A DNA stretch of 5,934 nt from Paracoccaceae bacterium (lineage in GTDB: Bacteria > Pseudomonadota > Alphaproteobacteria > Rhodobacterales > Rhodobacteraceae): contig WTIQ01000126.1 in assembly GCA_011525185.1 (NCBI GenBank), positions 1 through 5,934 of the forward strand. The letters run 5' to 3'. Positions 1 to 5,934 of the stretch are shown piece after piece (within the stretch, counting starts at the first letter, position 1; each line of letters begins with the position of its first letter). A program made the position numbers and the translations under genes. Under the pieces are notes generated by a model. It had not been told where the DNA came from. It saw only the letters and a list, made by a program, of their open reading frames with translations, and made no database searches.

Positions 1-1
1 A

Positions 2-553
2 GTAGGGGTAGGGACGTTCTGGATCATCCTTGCTGCCTATGCTGGTGAGCCATATGTGGTCGGCCTTGGCATGCTCGTTGCTCTTGGATCGCTTGTATCT
101 TTGGTGCTCTTGCGATTTAAACGCTATGTTCTGGCACGTCATCTTTGGCTCTTGTCTGGAATTTCAGCAATATTTTTAGGTGCTTGCATCATCCATGAAA
201 GCGCGAACATGTCGTTCATGTTTTTAGCCGCTGTCGGTGCACCATTGCTTGTGTTTTCAATCAAACATGAGCTGGACTGGATTGTTTTGTATATTAGCGT
301 GCCGGTAATTCTCTGGTCTATTTTGCAGATCTTCGGTAATGAGGCGTTTGGCACTGTCGTTGTTAGCCAAGACGTGGCTGAGCAATATTTTAAGTTTCCA
401 GCACAGGTCTCGACTGTGGCGATTATCATGCTTCAACTTATCAGCGCGTCATTGATCGCAAATACCTACAGTCAGCAAATTTTTAAGGCCAACAAAGCGG
501 CTTTTGACGCTGCTGAGGCCAAAAGCAAATTCTTGGCAGATATGAGTCACTAA
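2..553 (+). CDS. N-terminal membrane fragment of the hybrid sensor histidine kinase (partial at left edge)
   Basis: The reading frame is already open at base 2, so the start is missing; a GTG at 56 is in frame but lies inside a hydrophobic stretch and has no convincing ribosome-binding site. The visible 183 residues contain about six hydrophobic segments (roughly residues 5-14 partial, 19-37, 48-64, 71-87, 93-111 and 136-154), separated by short charged loops such as RFKRY and KHELDW. This is a multi-pass membrane sensor domain of a type I cannot name. A short linker rich in Ala, Lys and Glu (about 158-176) leads to KSKFLADMSH, the start of a HisKA dimerisation domain. The final residue, H183, is the expected phospho-accepting histidine, and the chain stops immediately after it. 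If translated alone, the product would be a membrane protein with no kinase domain. Its ligand is unknown. Confidence 0.75.
   Translation, partial: VGVGTFWIILAAYAGEPYVVGLGMLVALGSLVSLVLLRFKRYVLARHLWLLSGISAIFLGACIIHESANMSFMFLAAVGAPLLVFSIKHELDWIVLYISVPVILWSILQIFGNEAFGTVVVSQDVAEQYFKFPAQVSTVAIIMLQLISASLIANTYSQQIFKANKAAFDAAEAKSKFLADMSH
551..553 (+). other. In-frame TAA replacing the H-box glutamate codon
   Basis: The codons read GAT ATG AGT CAC TAA ATT CGG ACA CCC ATG. In hybrid kinases the position after the catalytic His is almost always Glu (HEIRTP), and GAA differs from TAA only at base 551. TAA is the bacterial stop least prone to readthrough. I see no recoding hairpin or selenocysteine-type context nearby. 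The next in-frame ATG is at 566, close enough for re-initiation by terminating ribosomes, but without a ribosome-binding site. Confidence 0.85.
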
Positions 554-565
554 ATTCGGACACCC

Positions 566-2056
566 ATGAATGGTGTAATTGGCCTGATTGATACGCTCAG
601 TGCCAGCGAATTAGATCGTGATCAAAGACGTGTGTTGCAAACAATGCAAGAATGTTTATCCTCTTTACTACGGATCATCGATGATATCCTGGATAGCTCC
701 AAACTCGAGACCAAAGGGATAAATTTAATGCCAGAGCGCACGGAATTACTCAGTTGGTTTGAAAGTTCCATTGCAGCTTTATATCCGATCGCGAGCAACA
801 AAAACGTACGCCTCAAGGTGCATTTTGATCCAGATTTGCCCCAATTTGTTGAGATGGACCAAGGCCGTATACGACAAATATTAAGTAATTTGGGTAACAA
901 TGCGATTAAATTTTCAAGCAAAGAGCGCGGTAAAGAGCTTGGAAATGTTCTTGTTTGCTTAAACCGCACATTTGATAACTCTCTCACTTTGGTTGTCGAG
1001 GATGACGGCATAGGTATCGCAGATGATAAGCTTCAGGAGATTTTTGAACCATTTTCGCAGGCCGAGCGTCACACAAGCGCGTGGTACGGCGGTACTGGGT
1101 TGGGCCTGACAATCGTGCGTCAGATTGTGCATCTTTTGGACGGTGAAATAGAGATCAGCAGTTGTGTTGGCTCTGGGACGAAGATTAGCGTGCACCTTCC
1201 CATAATAGGGGCTGAGAATGAGACTAATGCTCCAGATTTGGATGGAAAAACTGTTTATGCATATATTGAGGACCCAAGCTGTAACCCTGTTTTAGATAAA
1301 TATATTAGCGCAAAAGGTGCTGTAACTCGCAAATTTTGGGAAAAAACGGCTTTCTTGGACGCGTTATTGAGCAGCGCACCAGATGATTTGGCCCTGATCG
1401 TATTGTCGGATACTGGAGCTTTAACGGCCGTCGAACTGTTCAACGCAATTAACGCAAGATGTGGAAAACTGAAGATACTCGTTGTCTCGGCATTACCTAC
1501 AAAAACATTTGCAGATTATGAAAACGTCTGTGCTGTCTCACGTTTTCCGTTGTTCCCCACTGAATTGTGGTCAGCCATGGAAGCCGATGATTTTCATGAA
1601 AATGAAAAATACCTGGTTATCCCGAGCGACCAGTACAAGAAAACGCGGGAACTCGAACATGAACGAGTTTTTGAGCATTTTGCGGAGTTATCGATTTTGG
1701 TTGCCGAAGATAATGCTGTCAATAGGCTGGTCATGGCTGAAAAACTCAAGCAGCTTGGCTGTGATGTGACGTTTGTGGAAAACGGTGAAGACGCCTACAA
1801 CGCTGTTTGCAAGCATGAATATGATGTTATTTTTTGCGACTGTTACATGCCAAAACTCAATGGATTTGAGTTTACCGAAAAGTTGAGAGCAATGGAAATC
1901 AGCTCTGGACGTAAACGTACGCCTGTTATTGCAACAACAGCAAATCCGTTTTTAGAAACAACAAACCAGTGCTTTGATGTCGGCATGGATCAAATTTTGA
2001 CGAAGCCGTTCCGTTTTGAGCAATTAGAAAAGGTATTGTCGCTCCCGGTGAGCTAA
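566..2056 (+). CDS. C-terminal fragment of the hybrid histidine kinase: HisKA remainder, HATPase, pseudo-receiver, receiver
   Basis: This 496-residue frame begins at the ATG that encodes the M of the H-box tail (IRTPMNGVIG), 12 nt after the TAA. The rest of HisKA spans about 1-60. HATPase_c spans about 95-220, with N-box N112, the G1 box DDGIGI (D147), the F-box FEPF (160-163) and the G2 box GGTGLGL (175-181). Residues about 225-345 resemble a degenerate receiver without an obvious phospho-acceptor. A full receiver spans about 376-493, with acidic pair E381/D382, phospho-acceptor D425 in CDCYMP, T457 and K480 in TKPF. No Hpt domain follows, so phosphate would have to pass to a separate Hpt protein or response regulator. 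The ATG has no Shine-Dalgarno sequence, which argues that this start was not selected for independent translation. As a separate protein it would be cytosolic and lack the autophosphorylated histidine, though the nucleotide and receiver sites look intact. The domain assignment is secure; independent expression is doubtful. Confidence 0.8.
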   Translation: MNGVIGLIDTLSASELDRDQRRVLQTMQECLSSLLRIIDDILDSSKLETKGINLMPERTELLSWFESSIAALYPIASNKNVRLKVHFDPDLPQFVEMDQGRIRQILSNLGNNAIKFSSKERGKELGNVLVCLNRTFDNSLTLVVEDDGIGIADDKLQEIFEPFSQAERHTSAWYGGTGLGLTIVRQIVHLLDGEIEISSCVGSGTKISVHLPIIGAENETNAPDLDGKTVYAYIEDPSCNPVLDKYISAKGAVTRKFWEKTAFLDALLSSAPDDLALIVLSDTGALTAVELFNAINARCGKLKILVVSALPTKTFADYENVCAVSRFPLFPTELWSAMEADDFHENEKYLVIPSDQYKKTRELEHERVFEHFAELSILVAEDNAVNRLVMAEKLKQLGCDVTFVENGEDAYNAVCKHEYDVIFCDCYMPKLNGFEFTEKLRAMEISSGRKRTPVIATTANPFLETTNQCFDVGMDQILTKPFRFEQLEKVLSLPVS

Positions 2057-2148
2057 GCGGTGACAAAGATTGTAAATGACCACACGAACTAAACGCCTAA
2101 AAGGCCAAATTGTGTCTTGAGAACGCCTTTAATTACCTGTCCGCGATA
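2057..2148. terminator. Convergent intergenic gap with a weak hairpin at about 2100-2130
   Basis: This short gap lies between the convergent kinase and NYN genes, so transcripts from both sides must end here. The best inverted repeat I find is AAAGGC (2100-2105) with GCCTTT (2125-2130), six base pairs around a 19-nt loop. A smaller alternative is GCCT/AGGC at about 2095-2105. AACGCCT occurs twice (2092-2098 and 2122-2128) as a direct repeat. No strong GC stem with a T-run is present, so an intrinsic terminator is only weakly supported and Rho-dependent ending is equally possible. Confidence 0.2.
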
Positions 2149-2721
2149 CTATGCGGGCTCGGATTCATACGCTGGTTCAACCCCATCATCTTCCCGTGCA
2201 GGGCGTCCAATGACGTCACGTAGACCGTCAAGTTCGATGAAGTTATCTGCTTGGCGACGTAATTCATCTGCGATCATTGGTGGGTTGCTGCGTATTGTTG
2301 AGACAACAGAAACCCGTACGCCTTGACGCTGCAAGCTTTCGATGAGGGGACGGAAATCTCCATCGCCAGAGAAAAGAACGATGTGGTCCACATGCGGCGC
2401 AAGTTCCATGGCATTGACTGTGAGTTCAATGTCCATATTGCCTTTGACCTTACGGCGACCTTGACTGTCGGTGTATTCTTTGGCTGCTTTTGTCACCATA
2501 GTGAACCCGTTATAATTCAGCCAATCAACGAGTGGTCGGATAGGAGAGTATTCTTCGGTGTCCAAAAGCGCTGTGTAATAAAATGCACGCAGCATCTTGC
2601 CGCGGCGCATGAATTCTGATCTTAGCAGTTTGTAGTCAATGTCAAAACCAAGCGATTTGGCCGCGGCATATAGATTTGAGCCATCGATAAACAATGCGAG
2701 GCGCTCATCTTTGTAAAACAT
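2149..2721 (-). CDS. NYN domain (LabA/DUF88-like) putative ribonuclease
   Basis: This 190-residue soluble protein has the PIN-like NYN fold typical of the LabA/DUF88 family (COG1432). The metal-binding acidic residues sit in the expected places: D13 in the N-terminal strand motif LFIDGSN, D97 in KGNMDIELTVNAM, and D120 and D122 in FSGDGDF. The aromatic-rich middle (FYYTALLD at 47-54) and the strand VRVSVVS (135-141) also fit. The domain fills about residues 7-165, and the C-terminal tail (about 170-190) is acidic and probably disordered. Family members are predicted metal-dependent endoribonucleases; the RNA target cannot be read from sequence. The ATG at 2721 is preceded on the minus strand by AAAGG seven bases upstream, which supports this start. 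The gene is divergent from folK and convergent with the kinase, and so is probably monocistronic. Confidence 0.9.
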   Translation of the reverse strand: MFYKDERLALFIDGSNLYAAAKSLGFDIDYKLLRSEFMRRGKMLRAFYYTALLDTEEYSPIRPLVDWLNYNGFTMVTKAAKEYTDSQGRRKVKGNMDIELTVNAMELAPHVDHIVLFSGDGDFRPLIESLQRQGVRVSVVSTIRSNPPMIADELRRQADNFIELDGLRDVIGRPAREDDGVEPAYESEPA

Positions 2722-2847
2722 TCAATAACCTTTCGAAGTTGTTCGTGTTGCTGCGCATTAATTCATTGCAGCAGAACAGAAAATTTACATATAGTCTGTC
2801 ATTAAACACCACAAGGTGCAAAACAAATTGAGTAAAAGGATTCTTCG
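2722..2847. promoter_or_regulatory. Divergent intergenic region between the NYN gene and folK, with an inverted repeat
   Basis: This AT-rich 126-bp region must hold the start signals for both genes. It contains an inverted repeat, TGCTGC (2749-2754) and GCAGCA (2768-2773), separated by 13 bp that include the palindrome ATTAAT. Its right arm overlaps a possible folK -35 box, a position where a repressor could act. I could not find a convincing sigma-70-like promoter for the NYN gene on the minus strand. No regulator family is recognisable from the repeat, and a 6-bp arm can arise by chance. Confidence 0.3.
2766..2795 (+). promoter_or_regulatory. Possible housekeeping promoter for folK
   Basis: TTGCAG (2766-2771) and TATAGT (2790-2795) are separated by 18 bp and resemble -35 and -10 elements. 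The -10 matches consensus at five of six positions, while the -35 matches only in its TTG. A start near 2802 would give a leader of about 45 nt before the folK ATG, which carries AAGGA (2836-2840) seven bases upstream. The position is reasonable but the match is modest. Confidence 0.35.
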
Positions 2848-3417
2848 ATGGTCCATTCTACCACACGTTGCGCCATTGGTATAGGTAGCAATCTCACAGT
2901 TATGACATTCAACCCAATCGATATCATTAAGGCATCCATAATTGCTTTAGATAATATGGGGATAGAGGTTGAAGCTGTAAGCAATTTTTACCAAACACCT
3001 AGTTTTCCGAAAGGCAGTGGCCCAGATTTTGTAAATGCGTGTTTAGTGATTCGCAGTGTGTTAGCGCCAGATGCATTGCTAGAGAAATTACATTTTTGTG
3101 AAGGCCAAATGTCGCGCAAAAGAGAGCAACGTTGGGGCGCGCGCACATTAGATCTAGACCTGTTGTTTTATGGAGATACGATTACACCAAATTTGAAAAC
3201 CTTTGAGCGCTGGAGAGCTTTGCCACTGGAAGATCAAATGGTTCTCGCCCCTCAAGAGCTAATTTTGCCACATCCGCGACTTCACGAGCGCTCTTTTGTT
3301 CTGGCTCCCCTTATGGATATCTGTCCGACTTGGCAGCATCCCGTTCTTGGGTCGAGTGTTGCTGAATTGTATTCAAGGCTTGAACCGAAAGAGCTTTTCG
3401 ATATGAAAAGACTATGA
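2848..3417 (+). CDS. folK: 6-hydroxymethyl-7,8-dihydropterin pyrophosphokinase (HPPK)
   Basis: HPPK transfers pyrophosphate from ATP to 6-hydroxymethyl-7,8-dihydropterin in cytosolic folate synthesis (EC 2.7.6.3). The 189-residue product shows the family landmarks in order: GIGSNL (11-16), SNFYQTPSF (45-53) followed by DFVNA (60-64), RWGARTLDLDLLFYG (95-109) with Mg-binding D102 and D104, and LPHPRLHERSFVLAPL (140-155) with H142 and R148. The glycine usual in the mGRxR segment is serine here (MSRKR, 88-92). A stretch at about 111-137, between the DLD strand and the PHP motif, makes it longer than the E. coli enzyme of about 160 residues; similar inserts are common in Rhodobacterales as I recall. 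The start is supported by AAGGA seven bases upstream. rpoZ follows after a 67-bp gap on the same strand, so co-transcription is possible. No other folate gene is in view. Confidence 0.95.
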   Translation: MVHSTTRCAIGIGSNLTVMTFNPIDIIKASIIALDNMGIEVEAVSNFYQTPSFPKGSGPDFVNACLVIRSVLAPDALLEKLHFCEGQMSRKREQRWGARTLDLDLLFYGDTITPNLKTFERWRALPLEDQMVLAPQELILPHPRLHERSFVLAPLMDICPTWQHPVLGSSVAELYSRLEPKELFDMKRL

Positions 3418-3425
3418 CTTTGGGC

Positions 3426-3454
3426 TTGAAAATCTGAACGATACCGTTTATCCG
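3426..3454 (+). promoter_or_regulatory. Possible promoter for rpoZ within the folK-rpoZ gap
   Basis: TTGAAA (3426-3431) lies 17 bp upstream of TATCCG (3449-3454). The -35 is a good match; the -10 keeps only TAT. It would give rpoZ-spoT a short leader of about 25 nt ending in the strong ribosome-binding site AAGGAG (3473-3478), six bases before the ATG. The gap contains no hairpin that would stop transcripts arriving from folK, so this would be an internal promoter. Confidence 0.3.
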
Positions 3455-3484
3455 CTCTTATCTTCTAAGCTGAAGGAGCAGGAT

Positions 3485-3838
3485 ATGGCACGTGTAACCG
3501 TTGAAGATTGCGTTGATAAGGTTCCAAACCGCTTTGAGCTTGTCATGCTCGCAGCGCACAGAGCGCGCGAAATCTCTGCGGGTGCAAGCCTCACGGTTGA
3601 CCGGGATAATGACAAAAATCCTGTTGTTTCACTTCGCGAAATTGCGGATGAAACCCAATCCGCTGATGCTCTTCGCGAACGGTTGATTGAATCAAATCAG
3701 ACGCAAATCGAGGTGGACGAGCCTGAAGATGACTCAATGTCTCTATTGATGGGTGGCGAGCCAGATAAGCCAGCTGAAGATGACATGTCAGAGGAAAAGC
3801 TTTTGCGGGCTTTAATGGCTGCACAAGGCCAGAGCTAG
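3485..3838 (+). CDS. rpoZ: DNA-directed RNA polymerase omega subunit
   Basis: Omega is the small RNA polymerase subunit that binds the beta-prime C-terminal region, helps assembly and in many Proteobacteria forms part of a ppGpp-binding site. The 117-residue product opens with MARVTVEDCVDKVPNRFEL, the near-invariant omega start, followed by the helix VMLAAHRAREISAG (20-33), the NDKNPVVSLREIAD segment (42-55) and a third helix to about residue 75. The tail (about 76-117) is strongly acidic and longer than in E. coli (91 residues), which is normal for alphaproteobacteria. The start is fixed by the MARVTVED motif and by AAGGAG six bases upstream. It is followed after 22 bp by the RelA/SpoT gene, an arrangement shared with many Proteobacteria, where it links alarmone synthesis with its polymerase target. 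Confidence 0.97.
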   Translation: MARVTVEDCVDKVPNRFELVMLAAHRAREISAGASLTVDRDNDKNPVVSLREIADETQSADALRERLIESNQTQIEVDEPEDDSMSLLMGGEPDKPAEDDMSEEKLLRALMAAQGQS

Positions 3839-3860
3839 CACCGCGCTTTGAACGCATGGC

Positions 3861-5934
3861 ATGATTGACGTAGATGCGCTGCTCAAACGCATATCAGAAT
3901 ATAATCCACGTTCTGACCAAGAGTTGATACGCAAAGCGTACGCCTACGGCGAGCGCATGCACGATGGCCAGTTTCGACGCTCGGGCGAACCTTATTTTAC
4001 CCACCCCTTTGCTGTTGCGATGATTTTGGCCGAGCAGCGCCTTGATGATGCATCAATTATTACCGCGCTTTTGCATGACACAATTGAGGATACGCGATCC
4101 ACAAAATCTATGATTTCAGACGAATTTTCATCTGAAATTGCCGAGCTTGTGGATGGTGTCACCAAGCTGACCAATATGGAGCTTTCGTCTAACGAGACGA
4201 AGGAAGCCGAGAATATCCGTAAACTGATCATGGCGATGGCGCGAGATGTCCGTGTTGTTCTGGTTAAGTTGGCCGACCGTTTGCACAATATGCGAACGAT
4301 TAAGTCTATGCCGCAGCCTAAGCAGCTGCAAAAAGCGCGTGAAACAATGGAAATTTTTGCGCCCCTGGCTGGTCGATTTGGGATGCAGTCTATTCGTGAG
4401 GATCTTGAGGATTTGTCCTTTAGGGTCTTAAATCCTGAAGGTCGTGCGTCAATCATACGGCGATTTGTCAAACTGCGCGATGAGACCGGAAATGTAAAAG
4501 ATCGTATCACAAATGACATCCAGCTCGAACTGGCCGCCGAAGGCATAGCAGCGGACATTTATGGTCGTGAAAAAAGGCCATACTCTATCTGGCGCAAAAT
4601 GCAGGAAAAAGAACTGTCGTTTTCTCGGCTGTCAGACATCTATGGATTTCGCGTCATCACAGAGAATGAGGCGGACTGTTATCGAATATTGGGGGCGATC
4701 CACCGCAGATGGCGTTCAGTTCCAGGACGGTTTAAGGATTACATTAGTCAGCCCAAGTCAAATGGCTATCGTTCTTTGCATACGACTGTGTCGGGTAGAG
4801 ACGGTAAACGTGTTGAGGTGCAAATTAGAACACATCAAATGCATGATGTTGCAGAAAGCGGCGTGGCCGCTCATTGGGCTTACCGTGAAGGGGAACGGGT
4901 GGAAAACCCGTTTGCTGTTGATCCGTTTGATTGGATCAATTCGTTGATCGATCAAATTACCACAGAAGATGATCATCAAGACTTTTTGGAATCGTTCAAA
5001 CTGGAAATGTATGCTGACAAAGTCTTTTGTTTTACCCCGAAGGGCGAGGTCATTAAACTGCCCCGTGGAGCAACTCCCATTGATTTTGCCTTTGCCATTC
5101 ATACCCGAATTGGCACCAAATGTGTTGGAGCCAAAGTCGATGGGCTTCGCGTTCCCCTCTGGACCCGTCTGCGCAACGGGCAGTCTGTGGAAATCATAAC
5201 TGCACAGGGGCAGGTCCCGCAGGAAAAATGGTTAACAATGGCTGCGACGGGAAAGGCCAAATCTGCCATCAAACGCTCCGTTAAAGAGGTAAATCGTCAA
5301 AAACACGTTGTAATGGGCCAAGAGCTGGCACGAGCCGCATTTGAGGGCTTTGGTAAAAAAGCCACTGATAAGGTTTTGCAAACCGCAGCAAAAAAACTTC
5401 TGTTACCTTCAAAAGACGAGCTTTTGGCTCGTCTGGGGATTGGGTCTCTTTCCACCAGCGACGTTTTGCAGATCATGTATCCCGACGTGTCACAAAAGCA
5501 GAATTCAGCTGATTTTGGCAATAGAGCGGTTATCGGGTTAAAGCCTGGTCAATCTTTTACGCGTGCATCCTGTTGTCAACCACTGCCAGGACAGCGCATC
5601 GTCGGAATTGTGACAGAAAACAGAGGGGTTGTAGTTCACACCATCGATTGTGATAGTTTGATTGATTATGAAGACGAAATCGAACCTTGGCTTGATCTTA
5701 ATTGGCATGAAGGCCGGCATGCCGCGGTTTATCCAGTAAGTTTTGATGTCACAATTTCCAATGACGCTGGCGTTCTGGGAAAAGTATGCACTCTGATTGG
5801 AGAGGCACAAGGAAATATCTCAGATTTAGAGTTTATTAATCGAAATTCTGATTTCTATCGTTTGCACATTGATATCGAACTTCGAAATATTGAGCAGTTT
5901 CTGGTTAGTTTCACTGAAAAAAATGAAAAAAAAT
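3861..5934 (+). CDS. spoT: Bifunctional (p)ppGpp synthetase/hydrolase, RelA/SpoT family (3'-truncated by window)
   Basis: This enzyme makes (p)ppGpp from ATP plus GTP/GDP and also hydrolyses it, controlling the stringent response in the cytosol. All 691 visible codons are open. The HD hydrolase domain (about 25-180) has H48 in THPF, H72-D73 in LLHDTIED and D139 in KLADRLHN. The synthetase domain (about 230-345) has the YSIWRKM loop, D259 in SDIYGFRV and E319 in VEVQIRT. The charge motif RFKD (290-293) is the RXKD type of bifunctional or SpoT enzymes rather than the EXDD of RelA. TGS follows (about 386-446, with H414), then a helical region, the zinc-finger-like domain with C571-C572, H593 and C597, and an ACT domain from about 624. 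Probably some 15-25 C-terminal residues are beyond the edge. An in-frame TGA at 3849-3851 makes ATG 3861 the first possible start, yet it has no clear Shine-Dalgarno, so coupling to rpoZ is likely. Confidence 0.96.
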   Translation, partial: MIDVDALLKRISEYNPRSDQELIRKAYAYGERMHDGQFRRSGEPYFTHPFAVAMILAEQRLDDASIITALLHDTIEDTRSTKSMISDEFSSEIAELVDGVTKLTNMELSSNETKEAENIRKLIMAMARDVRVVLVKLADRLHNMRTIKSMPQPKQLQKARETMEIFAPLAGRFGMQSIREDLEDLSFRVLNPEGRASIIRRFVKLRDETGNVKDRITNDIQLELAAEGIAADIYGREKRPYSIWRKMQEKELSFSRLSDIYGFRVITENEADCYRILGAIHRRWRSVPGRFKDYISQPKSNGYRSLHTTVSGRDGKRVEVQIRTHQMHDVAESGVAAHWAYREGERVENPFAVDPFDWINSLIDQITTEDDHQDFLESFKLEMYADKVFCFTPKGEVIKLPRGATPIDFAFAIHTRIGTKCVGAKVDGLRVPLWTRLRNGQSVEIITAQGQVPQEKWLTMAATGKAKSAIKRSVKEVNRQKHVVMGQELARAAFEGFGKKATDKVLQTAAKKLLLPSKDELLARLGIGSLSTSDVLQIMYPDVSQKQNSADFGNRAVIGLKPGQSFTRASCCQPLPGQRIVGIVTENRGVVVHTIDCDSLIDYEDEIEPWLDLNWHEGRHAAVYPVSFDVTISNDAGVLGKVCTLIGEAQGNISDLEFINRNSDFYRLHIDIELRNIEQFLVSFTEKNEKK

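Larger units (their letters stand above)
2..2056 (+). pseudogene. Hybrid sensor histidine kinase gene, 5'-truncated by the window and interrupted by an in-frame TAA
   Basis: Taken as one gene, this frame is open from the left edge to the TAA at 2054-2056 except for a single TAA at 551-553. Both sides of that stop are in the same frame and together make a normal hybrid kinase: membrane domain, dimerisation/H-box, HATPase, pseudo-receiver, receiver. The residues either side read KSKFLADMSH, stop, IRTPMNGVIG, so the stop replaces the glutamate of the very conserved HEIRTP motif. One G-to-T change (GAA to TAA at 551) explains it. I see no frameshift or other stop in the remaining 500 codons, so the lesion is either very recent or a sequence error. 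The true start lies upstream of the window. The two fragments are described separately. Whether this is a real pseudogene cannot be decided from sequence alone. Confidence 0.7.

Noticed and set aside
56..58. GTG at 56 as the real start of the kinase
   Set aside because: The frame continues upstream to the window edge with hydrophobic, membrane-like residues, and there is no ribosome-binding site before the GTG, so the true start is probably outside the window.
551..553. Programmed stop-codon readthrough (selenocysteine, pyrrolysine or suppressor)
   Set aside because: The codon is TAA, which is neither the selenocysteine (TGA) nor the pyrrolysine (TAG) codon, and I see no recoding structure after it.
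622..1011. 129-codon minus-strand open frame inside the kinase gene
   Set aside because: It is antisense to the HisKA and HATPase coding region, has no ribosome-binding site that I can see, and matches no known family.
2323..2619. 98-codon plus-strand open frame across the NYN gene
   Set aside because: It is antisense to the NYN domain, whose catalytic motifs and ribosome-binding site are clear. The antisense product shows no family features.
3992..4558. 188-codon open frame on the minus strand opposite spoT
   Set aside because: It lies wholly antisense to the well-conserved hydrolase and synthetase domains of SpoT. Its product is a Ser/Arg-rich low-complexity sequence with no recognisable motif, as expected for a shadow frame.
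1..5934. Mobile elements, CRISPR arrays, tRNA or rRNA genes
   Set aside because: I saw no transposase motif, regularly spaced repeats, terminal inverted repeats or tRNA-like cloverleaf. Nearly all of the window is coding.

Overview
The window carries five genes in ordinary bacterial chromosomal arrangement. The protein sequences suggest an alphaproteobacterium, most likely Rhodobacterales (Roseobacter group) with fairly low GC (roughly mid-40s by eye). The reasons are the omega subunit with an acidic C-terminal tail, the long insert in HPPK, and the neighbour order NYN-domain gene / folK / rpoZ / rel. That taxonomic call is inference, because no database search was possible.

Layout. Positions 2-2056 (+) encode a hybrid sensor histidine kinase whose 5' end lies outside the window. 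It has about six membrane segments, an H-box, an HATPase domain, a degenerate receiver and an intact C-terminal receiver. An in-frame TAA at 551-553 directly follows the phospho-accepting histidine, where the conserved H-E-I-R-T-P motif has its glutamate. The gene is therefore split into a membrane half (2-553) and a cytoplasmic half (566-2056). Positions 2149-2721 (-) encode a LabA-like NYN-domain putative ribonuclease, convergent with the kinase. A 126-bp divergent region (2722-2847) separates it from folK (2848-3417, +), which is followed by rpoZ (3485-3838, +) and a RelA/SpoT-family (p)ppGpp synthetase/hydrolase (3861 to the window end, +). The last gene runs off the right edge and lacks only the very end of its ACT domain.

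How the genes fit together. rpoZ and spoT form the usual omega/alarmone pair: SpoT sets (p)ppGpp, and in many Proteobacteria the omega subunit contributes to a ppGpp site on RNA polymerase. folK (folate biosynthesis) lies just upstream on the same strand and may be co-transcribed, although rpoZ has a strong ribosome-binding site and possibly its own promoter. The kinase and NYN genes look functionally separate from this housekeeping block.

I found no mobile element, CRISPR array, RNA gene or clearly novel system. The observation most worth checking is the nonsense codon in the kinase H-box.
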